This document shows, one piece after another, positions 7,096 to 14,075 of a stretch of DNA of 14,288 bases (its first letter is position 1; the number at the start of each line of letters is the position of its first letter). The translations under genes were made by a program, and so were the position numbers. This DNA comes from an uncultured Collinsella sp. (lineage in GTDB: Bacteria > Actinomycetota > Coriobacteriia > Coriobacteriales > Coriobacteriaceae). The notes beneath the pieces are model-generated. The model was not told where the DNA came from. It did not search any database and saw only the letters and a list, made by a program, of their open reading frames with translations. The stretch lies in NCBI GenBank assembly GCA_902475785.1, contig CABSAN010000055.1, positions 1 through 14,288 on the forward strand, in the 5' to 3' direction.

Positions 7096-8607
7096 CTATT
7101 GTGCCGAGCCCGCAACGGGCTCAAAATGCTTGTCCTTCACGGCTGCCGCCAAGCGATCTGCCAGATTGCGTACGCGCGGATCCAGACGCGCGGCGCCCGG
7201 GTTGACAAAGAAGCGGGCCGTGCAGTCCATAATGCGACCAGTAATAACGAGGTCGTTGTCACGCAGCGTGGCGCCCGTGGCGGTAATATCCACGATGCGA
7301 TCGGTCATACCGACAATGGGGCCCAGCTCGATGTTGCCGTGCAGCGAGACGATGTCGGCGTTCACGCCGCGCTCGGCATACCAGGCACTCGCGATGCGCG
7401 GGTACTTGGTTGCCACGCGAAGCGACCCACGGCGGGCATAGTTGCGCTCGGCCTGGCCGGCGCGCCACGCGGGCTCCGCCTCGATAAACGTGCACAGGCC
7501 GTAGCCCAGGTCGACCAGCTGCAGCAGGTTGAGGTCTGCCTCGATAAGCGAGTCCCAGCCGCAGATGCCGCAGTCAGCACCGCCGCAGCCCACAAAGGCG
7601 GGCGCGTCGCTGGGACGCACGATGACAAACTCGATATCGCCGACCGTGCCCTCGCCGGCACGCGTGTCGCGGCCGCGCACGATCAGGTGACGGCCGGGGT
7701 CACGCAGCTCAGAGACATCCAAGCCCGCGGACTCAAGCACGTCGAGCGTGTCGGCCTTGAGCGAGCCCTTGGGCACGGCAATGCGCAGCGGACCCTCGGC
7801 GCCACGGCCCGCGGCGTGATCGCCATCGGAAGCGGCATCCTCGGCCGAGGTGTGCGCGGCCTCCAGGCGCTCGAGCGAAAAGGCGAAGCCCGCCGCCGGC
7901 ACCTCGATACCGTCGCCAAACGCGCCGGTAAAGATGGAGTCATAGCGTCCGCCCGAACCGACCGGATCGGGCAGTCCGCCCGCATAAGCCTTAAAGACCA
8001 GACCCGTGTAGTAATCGAAAGAGTTCATGATGGAGAAGTCGAACGACAGCACCTGGGCGTCCTCGGGTGCCAGGCCCTCGACCAGGGCACGCAGCTCGTG
8101 CGTCAGCGGCACGACGATACCGGCGGCCTCCAGCAGCGCGTCCACGCGGTCGAGCACCTCGGCACCGCCGTGCAGACGTGGCAGCTCGCTAATGGCGGCC
8201 TTGACGGCATCGGACTCGACGCTTGCTGCCACGCGGGCATCGAGGCCCACAAAGTCGTTGGCGTGCACGCAGCGCAGAGCCTCGGCAGCCAGCTCGCGAT
8301 CCTCGCACGCCGCGAGCAGCTCCTTAAACGGGCGCACGCTACCTGCGATAATGCGCGCATCGGGCAGCGCCAACTTGCGAACGGCCTCGGCCACCAGCGA
8401 GACGATCTCGACATCGCCCGCGGTATCGCCCGCGCCGATGAGCTCAAAACCCAGCTGGGTAAATTGACGCGAACCGCCGGCATTGCGCTGGCATTCGCGA
8501 ACCACCGGCGCCTCATAGCGCAGGCGCAGCGGCAAGTCGGCCGCGCGCATGCGGGTCGAGACCAAACGCACGATCGGCAACGTATTGTCGGGACGAACCA
8601 CCAACAA
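7096..8607 (-). CDS. Intact downstream frame of the HisZ-HisG fusion
   Basis: This is the part of the fusion that remains open after the frameshift. It covers most of the HisZ-like domain and all of the HisG catalytic domain, 503 codons if read from the TTG at 8607. It begins at LLVVRPDNTLP, which in intact homologues is internal (the class II synthetase motif-2 region follows). There is no convincing ribosome site directly upstream, so the TTG is only a nominal start. If the frameshift is real, re-initiation here or further inside could still yield HisG. A short linker rich in Ala, Asp, Glu and Gly joins the two domains near 7800-7860. This is the same gene as the overlapping pseudogene entry, not an additional one. 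Confidence 0.5.
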   Translation of the reverse strand: MLVVRPDNTLPIVRLVSTRMRAADLPLRLRYEAPVVRECQRNAGGSRQFTQLGFELIGAGDTAGDVEIVSLVAEAVRKLALPDARIIAGSVRPFKELLAACEDRELAAEALRCVHANDFVGLDARVAASVESDAVKAAISELPRLHGGAEVLDRVDALLEAAGIVVPLTHELRALVEGLAPEDAQVLSFDFSIMNSFDYYTGLVFKAYAGGLPDPVGSGGRYDSIFTGAFGDGIEVPAAGFAFSLERLEAAHTSAEDAASDGDHAAGRGAEGPLRIAVPKGSLKADTLDVLESAGLDVSELRDPGRHLIVRGRDTRAGEGTVGDIEFVIVRPSDAPAFVGCGGADCGICGWDSLIEADLNLLQLVDLGYGLCTFIEAEPAWRAGQAERNYARRGSLRVATKYPRIASAWYAERGVNADIVSLHGNIELGPIVGMTDRIVDITATGATLRDNDLVITGRIMDCTARFFVNPGAARLDPRVRNLADRLAAAVKDKHFEPVAGSAQ

Positions 8608-8810
8608 GCGGCCGTCATCGTCAAAAGCTTAAACGGCGTGTCCGCGATACGGCCGCCCTCCTCGAGCGAGCCCTTGTCCTCGAGCAGCGGCGTCTCAACC
8701 GGCAGATAATGATGCTCCCTAAAGCAGCCCTTCACCGTCAGCGCGATCTCCTCGCGCGCCTGAGCCTCCTCGGGCAATATGTCCCGGAATCCCCACGGTG
8801 TGGCCGTCAT
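7096..8810 (-). pseudogene. hisZG: HisZ-HisG fusion (ATP phosphoribosyltransferase regulatory plus catalytic), interrupted by a frameshift
   Basis: The gene would encode step 1 of histidine synthesis, condensing ATP and PRPP. The N-terminal part (about 335 aa) is HisZ-like, a class II histidyl-tRNA-synthetase paralogue. It has MTATPWGFRDILPEEA, the motif-2-like stretch ending in QFTQLGFELIG, NSFDYYTGLVFKAY and GSGGRYDSI. The C-terminal part (7096 to about 7797, 233 aa) is a short-form HisG with LRIAVPKGSLKADTL, GGADCGICGWDSLIE, LRVATKYP, the PRPP loop region DRIVDITATGATLRDN, and SARFFVN-like MDCTARFFVN. The frame starting at ATG 8810 (AGGAGG about 9 nt upstream) is lost at a T run, minus-strand 8626-8623. 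One extra T restores K-L-F-D-D-D-G-R-L-L-V-V-R-P-D-N and a 571-aa fusion. The break is either a real mutation or a homopolymer sequencing error. Apart from it the gene looks intact. Confidence 0.85.
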
Positions 8811-8850
8811 CTGGTGAGCCTCCTCATGCTGTGTTGCATACAGAACAAAC

Positions 8851-8872
8851 GACCGGCATAGCTCCGCCGGTC
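8851..8872. promoter_or_regulatory. Leader hairpin upstream of hisZG
   Basis: GACCGGC (8851-8857) and GCCGGTC (8866-8872) form a perfect 7-bp stem with an 8-nt loop. On the minus strand it is preceded by AAAA and followed by GTTTGTTCTG, and on the plus strand it is followed by TTTT. It lies 40 nt upstream of the hisZ start, between the candidate promoter and the ribosome site, so it would sit near the 5' end of the his mRNA. It could stabilise the transcript or act as a weak attenuator. I see no run of His codons, T-box or other known leader motif. Confidence 0.5.
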
Positions 8873-8885
8873 TTTTGGGTACTTT

Positions 8886-8914
8886 AGCATACTAGAGTGC
8901 TTGCGGGGAAAATC
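8886..8914 (-). promoter_or_regulatory. Weak candidate promoter for the his operon
   Basis: On the minus strand TATGCT (8891-8886) is a 4/6 match to a -10 box. Seventeen bases further upstream lies GATTTT, a poor -35 match. This gives a leader of roughly 65-70 nt that would start just before the hairpin at 8851-8872. It is the best candidate in the short region upstream of hisZ, but the match is weak. Confidence 0.3.
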
Positions 8915-8994
8915 CTTGTCCGCAGCTCACACCGTATTCATTTGGAAACATAGGGGCAGACGCTCAGCTAAATCTGACGATTATCTAGGCCAAC

Positions 8995-9050
8995 CAGAAA
9001 CCATATCCCGTTTTTCGTCTAAAAACTGGGATGCAGTTTCCGCTGAGGAC
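8995..9050. repeat. Palindromic repeat, isolated copy
   Basis: The left arm CAGAAACCATATCCC (8995-9009) and right arm GGGATGCAGTTTCCG (9028-9042) match at 11 of 15 positions as an inverted repeat. The inner part extends as CCCGTTTTT pairing with AAAAAC-T-GGG (one bulge) over a CGTCT loop. The right arm and the following GAGGAC match the last unit of the cluster at 13902-14120 (GGGATG..TTTCCGC.GAGGAC), which marks it as a member of the same family. The rest of the intergenic region (8893-8994 and 9051-9130) is AT-richer than its surroundings and holds nothing else I can identify. Confidence 0.65.
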
Positions 9051-9136
9051 CTTTTCCGAACTGCTTCTGCAGCGGCTGTTTTGGCTCCGGGACCGCGTCA
9101 ATCGCATATCTTTATGGCGCCTTTATCCTACACATG

Positions 9137-9165
9137 TTGTATAACTACCAAATGTGGAATATAAC
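9137..9165 (+). promoter_or_regulatory. Candidate promoter for the MMPL operon
   Basis: TTGTAT (9137-9142) and TATAAC (9160-9165) are separated by exactly 17 bp. The -10 is a 5/6 match and the -35 a 3/6 match. The two boxes lie within an imperfect inverted repeat (TGTTGTATA and ATATAACA, with CACAT/ATGTG also present), which could bind a dimeric repressor such as a TetR-type regulator. No regulator gene is present in the window, so the operator idea is speculative. Confidence 0.45.
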
Positions 9166-9193
9166 AAAGAGCAAAACATAGGCTGAGCGTTAT

Positions 9194-9199
9194 GGAGGA
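9194..9199 (+). promoter_or_regulatory. Ribosome binding site that fixes the TTG start of the transporter
   Basis: GGAGGA lies 6 nt before the TTG at 9206. An earlier in-frame TTG at 9200 would leave no spacing, and the ATG at 9192 is out of frame and meets a stop after three codons. The TTG at 9206 is therefore the best start. Confidence 0.7.
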
Positions 9200-9205
9200 T
9201 TGAGG

Positions 9206-11332
9206 TTGAAAGAGAAGCTATTTCGATGGGTCGTGAAGCACCGCAAACCCATCATCGCGTTCTATGCGGTGGCAGCACTGGTATGCCTGTTCCTGCGCCA
9301 GTTTGTAGGCGTTAACTACGACATTACGAGCTATCTGCCCGACGAAGCGGCGTCGACCGTCGCTCTGAATACCATGGGTGATGAGTTTGAGGGTGACATT
9401 CCCAACTGTCGCGTTATGGTGCCCAATGTCTCGATCGCTCAGGCGCTCAAATACAAGGACAAAATCAAAAAGGTCGACGGCGTCGAGGAGGTCCTATGGC
9501 TTGACGACGCGGCAGATATCGATCAGCCGCTTGCCACGCAAGACAAAGACACCGTTGAGACCTATTACAAAAAGAACAACGCCCTGTTTACGGTGACGGT
9601 TAATTCCGAAAAGGAGATCGAGGCAACCGACGCTATTCGAGATATCGTGGGCGACGAGGGCGCCATTACGGGCTCGGCCATGTCTAACGCGCTCGCCACC
9701 ACATCGACCGAGCAGCAGATCAGCATTATCACGGTCGCTGTCATAGCGATTATCTTCGTGATTCTGGTCATCACGACTACCAGCTGGGCCGAACCCATCC
9801 TGGTGCTGCTGGGCCTGGGCGTCTCGGTGTTTATCAACTGGGGCACCAACCTCATCTTTGGCGAGATTAGCTTTGTCACCAACTCTGCGGGCTCCATTTT
9901 GCAGGTTGCCATCGCGCTGGACTTCTCGGTCTTTTTGCTGCACCGCTTTAACGAGGAGCGTGGCCGCCACGGCAGCGTTGCCGAAGACATGGTGCAGTCG
10001 TGCTGTCTGTCCTCGGTCGCCGTGTTTTCGAGCGGTTGCACGGTCTGCATCGGCTTTATCGCGCTTGCCGCCATGCAGTTTAAGATCGGCCCCGACCTTG
10101 GTCTTGCCCTTGCAAAGGGTATCGCCATCAGCCTGGTATCGGTCTTTACCTTTGTTCCTTCGATGTTCGTTCAGTTCGATGGCTTTGTGCAAAAATCGCA
10201 GCACAGGCCCTTTGTCCCGCCGCTGGGTAAGTTCGCCCGTCTGGTGCTCAAGGTCTGTATCCCCGCTGCCGTCGTGATCCTCGCCGTGGTTTACCCTGCG
10301 CGTGTGGCATCGACCTCCAGCGATATCACGTACTACTACGGCACTTCGCACATTTTTGGTTCGGATACGCGGCTTGGTCAGGATATGGACAAGGTCAAGG
10401 AGGTCTTTGGCAACTCCGATACCTACGTTGTGCTCGTTCCCCGTGGAGAGGTGAGCGAGGAGCAGGCACTCTCCAATGAGCTCAAGGCGCTCCCCGAGGT
10501 CAAGTCCATCCAGAGCTATGTTGACGTTGCGAGTCCCTATATCCCCACGGACATGGCCGAAAAGGACACGCTCGATCTGGTGGAGGGAGAGCACTACAGC
10601 CGTTTGGTGCTCACGGTTACCGCGCCCTACGAGGGTCCGAGTACATTTAAGCTGGTCAAGAAGATTCGTTGTATCGCGGACAAACATTATCCGGGTAAGG
10701 CAATGCTCGCCGGCGAGGGCGTGAGCACCACCGACCTTAAGGACACCATCACCGTCGATAAGGGCAAGGTCGACCTCATCGCCGTCGTGGCCGTGTTCGC
10801 GGTCTTGCTGCTGGCCACCAAGTCGCTGAGCCTGCCGATCATCTTGGTGCTCGTGATTGAGACCTCGATCTGGGTCAACTTTGCTGCACCGCTCTACACC
10901 GGTATGCACGAGTTCTTCCTCGCCTACTTAATTGTGAGCTCCATCCAGCTGGGCGTTGCCGTCGACTACGGCATCCTGATTGCTGACCGCTATCGTGAGG
11001 ACCGCGTGACCATGCATAAGCGCGAAGCGCTACTCGAGACCATGGAAGCTTGCACGATTCCTGTTTTGACCTCTGGATCGGTTCTGCTAATCAGTGGCTT
11101 CCTGATCCATGCGATCTCGAGCCACGGCGTGCTCAAGCAGATCGGCTGGTTCCTGGGCGTCGGCGTGAGCATCTCCCTAGTCGCCGTACTCTTTGCGCTG
11201 CCGGGTTTCCTGTATGTGCTCGATGGCCTCATCGGCAAGACCACGCTCAAAGCTCATTTTTTGCCCAAGGATGCCCAGGATCCGGTTTCGGATACCACCG
11301 AGGCATCGGCTGCGGACGGCTCCGCTCAGTAA
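9206..11332 (+). CDS. MMPL/RND-family transporter
   Basis: This predicted inner-membrane exporter belongs to the MMPL (mycobacterial membrane protein large) branch of the RND superfamily, probably driven by the proton gradient. The product is 708 aa from a TTG start. Its layout is the family's two similar halves: TM1 (about 15-31), an extracytoplasmic loop (about 35-168), a block of five TMs (about 172-320), TM7 (about 348-365), a second loop, then five TMs (about 525-675). TM4 has ALDFSVFLLHRFNEE with D239, and TM10 has AVDYGILIADRYRED with D587 and Y588, the positions of the proton-relay Asp-Tyr pairs in MmpL proteins. The first pair is Asp-Phe here. The C-terminus is a short polar tail. 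The substrate is unknown. The repeat protein 32 bp downstream is the likely partner. Confidence 0.9.
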   Translation: MKEKLFRWVVKHRKPIIAFYAVAALVCLFLRQFVGVNYDITSYLPDEAASTVALNTMGDEFEGDIPNCRVMVPNVSIAQALKYKDKIKKVDGVEEVLWLDDAADIDQPLATQDKDTVETYYKKNNALFTVTVNSEKEIEATDAIRDIVGDEGAITGSAMSNALATTSTEQQISIITVAVIAIIFVILVITTTSWAEPILVLLGLGVSVFINWGTNLIFGEISFVTNSAGSILQVAIALDFSVFLLHRFNEERGRHGSVAEDMVQSCCLSSVAVFSSGCTVCIGFIALAAMQFKIGPDLGLALAKGIAISLVSVFTFVPSMFVQFDGFVQKSQHRPFVPPLGKFARLVLKVCIPAAVVILAVVYPARVASTSSDITYYYGTSHIFGSDTRLGQDMDKVKEVFGNSDTYVVLVPRGEVSEEQALSNELKALPEVKSIQSYVDVASPYIPTDMAEKDTLDLVEGEHYSRLVLTVTAPYEGPSTFKLVKKIRCIADKHYPGKAMLAGEGVSTTDLKDTITVDKGKVDLIAVVAVFAVLLLATKSLSLPIILVLVIETSIWVNFAAPLYTGMHEFFLAYLIVSSIQLGVAVDYGILIADRYREDRVTMHKREALLETMEACTIPVLTSGSVLLISGFLIHAISSHGVLKQIGWFLGVGVSISLVAVLFALPGFLYVLDGLIGKTTLKAHFLPKDAQDPVSDTTEASAADGSAQ

Positions 11333-11364
11333 CGTTTTACAAAGCAGTTGGAAGGAATACCGCA

Positions 11365-13794
11365 ATGCATACCCATACCACTGATACCGCTTCGAAAGAG
11401 CTCAAAGCCCAACGCGATCTTGTACGTCGTCCCCATAAGCGCATCGCTGCGCTCGCTCTTGCCGCCGGTCTGACCGTGGCCCTTACCGTTCCCGGTGCCG
11501 TTGTGTTCGCCGACGGCGTAGGGTCGACGAGCGCTGCCTCGGCTACGAGTGAACAGATGGCGACGGACTCCGATAACAGCACGCCGGGATATAAGAAAAA
11601 CCAGGTCGTATACGTCAAAACCGATGCCGACGGCAATCGCACGGGTGTTTACGTGGTCAATAGCTTCGAGGCCAATAAGGGCGTCAAGATCGACGATGCC
11701 GGCACCTATAACAAAGTGACCAACCTATCGACGACTCAAAAACTAACGGACGACAGCGGGTCGGTTGCCGTTACGGGCCAGGGAGTGCAGGACTTTGTCT
11801 ACCAGGGCGATCTGGACAAGAACACTCAGATGCCGTGGAACGTCACCGTGGCATACCAGCTCGATGGCCGCGATATCGACGCCAAGGATTTGGCGGGCAA
11901 GAGCGGCAAGCTCACCATGAAGCTCAAGGTCGAAAAGAATGACGACTATACCGGTGGCGATTATGCCGATAACTACCTGGTTCAGATTACCGGTCAGCTT
12001 AAGGATGCCGAGGCACACGATATTGAGGCTGAGGGCGCCACGGTTGCTGCCAACGGCTCCAACACGCAGCTTACCTACATGGTGATTCCCGGCAGCACCG
12101 GAGACTACACCATTACGACCGATGTTGAGGATTTTGAGTTTGATGGCTGGCAGATTGTCGGCGTGCCGCTGAATCTTGCCATCGATGTGGACTCGAGCAG
12201 CATGGATACGAGCCAGCTCGTGGAGCTCTCCAACGGTATTGCTACGGCCAATAGCGGTGCTGGCCAGGTTGCCGACGGTGTCAAGACGCTCGCGGCCTCG
12301 CTTGCCACGGCCAATACCGGTGCCGGCACGCTGTCCAGTGGCGCCGCTGCGCTCGCGGCGGGTACGAGTCAGCTCAACGCGCAGGTCCCCACGCTGGTCG
12401 AAGGCGTGAGCAACCTTAATGCCGGTGCCGAGGGGGTTAATGCCGGTGCCGTGCAGCTTAAGGGCGGTGCGTCCGATCTTTCGGCGGGCCTTTCCAAGCT
12501 GCAGGGGAGCGCACAGCAGATCTCGGGCGGCATAAGTGGAATTGCCGCTGGGTCCGATACGTACGTCGACGCGCTGACGCTGGGCAAGCAGGCTCAGGAG
12601 GCAAACCTTGCCAAGGCGCAGGCTGCGGCCAAGGCGGCCCAGGACGCCGTGACCGCTACGTCGGGCAACGCCTACAGCGCGCTGTACGGGCCGCAGGGTC
12701 TTACGGCGGCGCTCAGCGGCGAGGGGCAGTACCTTGCCGGTGCACAGCAGGCGCTCGGCGGGGCAAAGCAGGCCGCGAGCGCCATGGGCAACGATGCGGC
12801 AAAGGCTAACGCCGAGAGCGCAAAGGCTGGCGCCGAGAGCACCGTTGCATCTATTGCCGCTGCCAAGGCGGCGGTCGCCGATGCTCAGGACGCGCTGGAT
12901 AACGCGGCCGATCTCGACTCCGCCAAGGCTGCGGCAGCCAAGCTAAGCGAGGCTACGGCACAGCTGGATGCCGCCACCGCAAGTGCCGGCAGTGCTGCTA
13001 CCAGCGCGGGTGCCGCCGCCACGGCGGCATCGAGCGCCGATGCGACGGGTCTTACCGCGCTTCTCGATTCTGCATCCAATGCCGTTGCGGGCGCGCAGGG
13101 TCTTAACACGCAGGTGTCGCAGGGCCTTAAGGGTGCCGAGTCCATGTTTGGCACGCTTACCGATCAGGTTACGACTTTGGCCCAGGCGGCCGGCGCCCAG
13201 GGCGGCGCCCAGGGTGCCGTCACCGCGCTCGATAGCGCCATTCAGGGCTACACCACTGTCCAGGATGGCCAACAGCTGAGCCTGGCCGGAGCCATCGCCT
13301 ATATGAACAGCGCGATCAACCCGGCAAACCCCACGGCCGTGAACCCCGGTCTTGTCGCCAGTGTTGGCTCTGCAGCAACGGGCGCGGGTCAGCTGAGCGA
13401 TGGCGCCGCGGCTCTTGCCGCGGGCACCGACCAGCTTGCTGCGGGCACACAGCAGCTCAACGGTGCCACGCCCGCGCTTGCCAACGGCGCATCACAGCTC
13501 AACAACGGTGCGGCGCAGCTCAAGACAGGTGCTGCTAGCCTTGCTAGCGGCATGAATCTTCTCTCCTCGGGTGCAGGTACGCTTGCCAGCGGCGCATCCG
13601 AGCTCGGCAACGGCATGCAGGAGCTTACCGACCGAACGAGCAATCTCGATACTCAGGTCATCGACACCGTTAAGGACAAGATCGAGGAAATGCTCAACCC
13701 CGGCTTTACGCCGACGGACTTTGTCAACGGCGAGCAGGGCGGACATATAAATCGCGTGCAGTTTATCTATATGACGGGCGCGATCAGCAAGTAG
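11365..13794 (+). CDS. Exported YhgE/Pip-like repeat protein, transporter partner
   Basis: The function is not known; the 809-aa product is probably extracytoplasmic and linked to the MMPL transporter. The basic N-terminus (RRPHKR, 21-26) is followed by a hydrophobic segment (about 27-48) ending in VVFADG, a signal peptide or membrane anchor. Residues of about 70-285 form a beta-rich polar domain. From about 290 come Leu/Gly repeats of the pattern GAxxLxxGxxxL, like those of YhgE/Pip-type proteins. An Ala-rich predicted coiled coil follows (about 410-570), then a second Leu/Gly repeat block (about 670-760) and a short conserved-looking tail (FTPTDFVNGEQGG). Unlike full YhgE/Pip proteins I see no C-terminal membrane segments. 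The ATG at 11365 has AAGGAA about 8 nt upstream. The frame is open further upstream, but that overlaps the transporter gene. A tether, adaptor or shaft for export is an inference. Confidence 0.75.
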   Translation: MHTHTTDTASKELKAQRDLVRRPHKRIAALALAAGLTVALTVPGAVVFADGVGSTSAASATSEQMATDSDNSTPGYKKNQVVYVKTDADGNRTGVYVVNSFEANKGVKIDDAGTYNKVTNLSTTQKLTDDSGSVAVTGQGVQDFVYQGDLDKNTQMPWNVTVAYQLDGRDIDAKDLAGKSGKLTMKLKVEKNDDYTGGDYADNYLVQITGQLKDAEAHDIEAEGATVAANGSNTQLTYMVIPGSTGDYTITTDVEDFEFDGWQIVGVPLNLAIDVDSSSMDTSQLVELSNGIATANSGAGQVADGVKTLAASLATANTGAGTLSSGAAALAAGTSQLNAQVPTLVEGVSNLNAGAEGVNAGAVQLKGGASDLSAGLSKLQGSAQQISGGISGIAAGSDTYVDALTLGKQAQEANLAKAQAAAKAAQDAVTATSGNAYSALYGPQGLTAALSGEGQYLAGAQQALGGAKQAASAMGNDAAKANAESAKAGAESTVASIAAAKAAVADAQDALDNAADLDSAKAAAAKLSEATAQLDAATASAGSAATSAGAAATAASSADATGLTALLDSASNAVAGAQGLNTQVSQGLKGAESMFGTLTDQVTTLAQAAGAQGGAQGAVTALDSAIQGYTTVQDGQQLSLAGAIAYMNSAINPANPTAVNPGLVASVGSAATGAGQLSDGAAALAAGTDQLAAGTQQLNGATPALANGASQLNNGAAQLKTGAASLASGMNLLSSGAGTLASGASELGNGMQELTDRTSNLDTQVIDTVKDKIEEMLNPGFTPTDFVNGEQGGHINRVQFIYMTGAISK

Positions 13795-13841
13795 GCAGCC
13801 GCGCCCTTGTGGCGATTGGCATCGATAGCAAGTTATGAGGG

Positions 13842-13878
13842 GAGGGGCCGTCGGGCATTGTCTCGGCAGCCCCTCTTT
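13842..13878 (+). terminator. Terminator of the MMPL operon
   Basis: GAGGGGC (13842-13848) pairs with GCCCCTC (13869-13875). The stem can extend inward (CGTCG opposite CGGCA, allowing one mismatch and a wobble), and TTT follows. The T tract is short, but the hairpin lies 47 bp after the stop of the last gene of the operon, as expected for an intrinsic terminator. Confidence 0.65.
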
Positions 13879-13901
13879 GCTGTCAGCGGCCACTTCGCGT
13901 C

Positions 13902-13956
13902 TTTGCAGAAGCTGTACCGCAAGATTTGTGTTTGGAAGGAGACGCGCTTTCTGCAA
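13902..13956. repeat. Palindromic repeat, degraded unit
   Basis: TTTGCAGAAGC (13902-13912) pairs with GCTTTCTGCAA (13946-13956), and GACGCGCTTTCTG resembles the right arm of the family (GGGACGCGCTTTCCG). The inner arms have diverged. It directly precedes the three clearer units. Confidence 0.45.
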
Positions 13957-13967
13957 GGGGCGGAGCG

Positions 13968-14015
13968 CGGAAAGCATGTCCCGGATTTGATGCTCGGAAC
14001 GGGATGAGCTTTCCG
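13968..14015. repeat. Palindromic repeat, unit 1 of cluster
   Basis: The left arm CGGAAAGCATGTCCCG (13968-13983) and right arm CGGGATGAGCTTTCCG (14000-14015) match at 13 of 16 positions. Two of the three mismatches can form G-U pairs in RNA. The loop is 16 nt. There is no coding frame of substance here. Confidence 0.7.
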
Positions 14016-14029
14016 GATCGGACCCCAAG

Positions 14030-14075
14030 CGGAAAGCGCGTCCCGTTTCGGGGCTTCAGAATGGGACGCATCCGG
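14030..14075. repeat. Palindromic repeat, unit 2 of cluster
   Basis: The left arm CGGAAAGCGCGTCCC (14030-14044) and right arm GGGACGCATCCGG (14063-14075) pair over GCGTCCC/GGGACGC and CGGA/TCCG, with a small internal loop where the right arm lacks three bases. The last bases are shared with the start of unit 3. Confidence 0.65.

Noticed and set aside
8600..8640. Programmed -1 ribosomal frameshift in hisZG
   Set aside because: The site reads AAG CTT TTG, which is not a canonical X-XXY-YYZ slippery heptamer, and I see no obvious stimulatory structure. A deletion or sequencing error is simpler.
5743..8709. Very long open frame (988 codons) on the plus strand opposite hisD and hisZG
   Set aside because: It lies antisense to genes with clear catalytic motifs. 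Such frames are common opposite GC-rich coding DNA, and its translation shows no recognisable domain.
8811..8900. T-box or histidine leader peptide upstream of hisZG
   Set aside because: I found no T-box consensus and no run of His codons in the short leader.
8901..9164. Small plus-strand frame (87 codons) in the divergent intergenic region
   Set aside because: It spans the palindromic repeat and the candidate promoter, lacks a clear ribosome site, and has no recognisable features.
11050..11364. Upstream extension of the repeat-protein frame
   Set aside because: It lies inside the transporter gene. The ATG at 11365 has a ribosome site and is followed by a sensible signal-like N-terminus.
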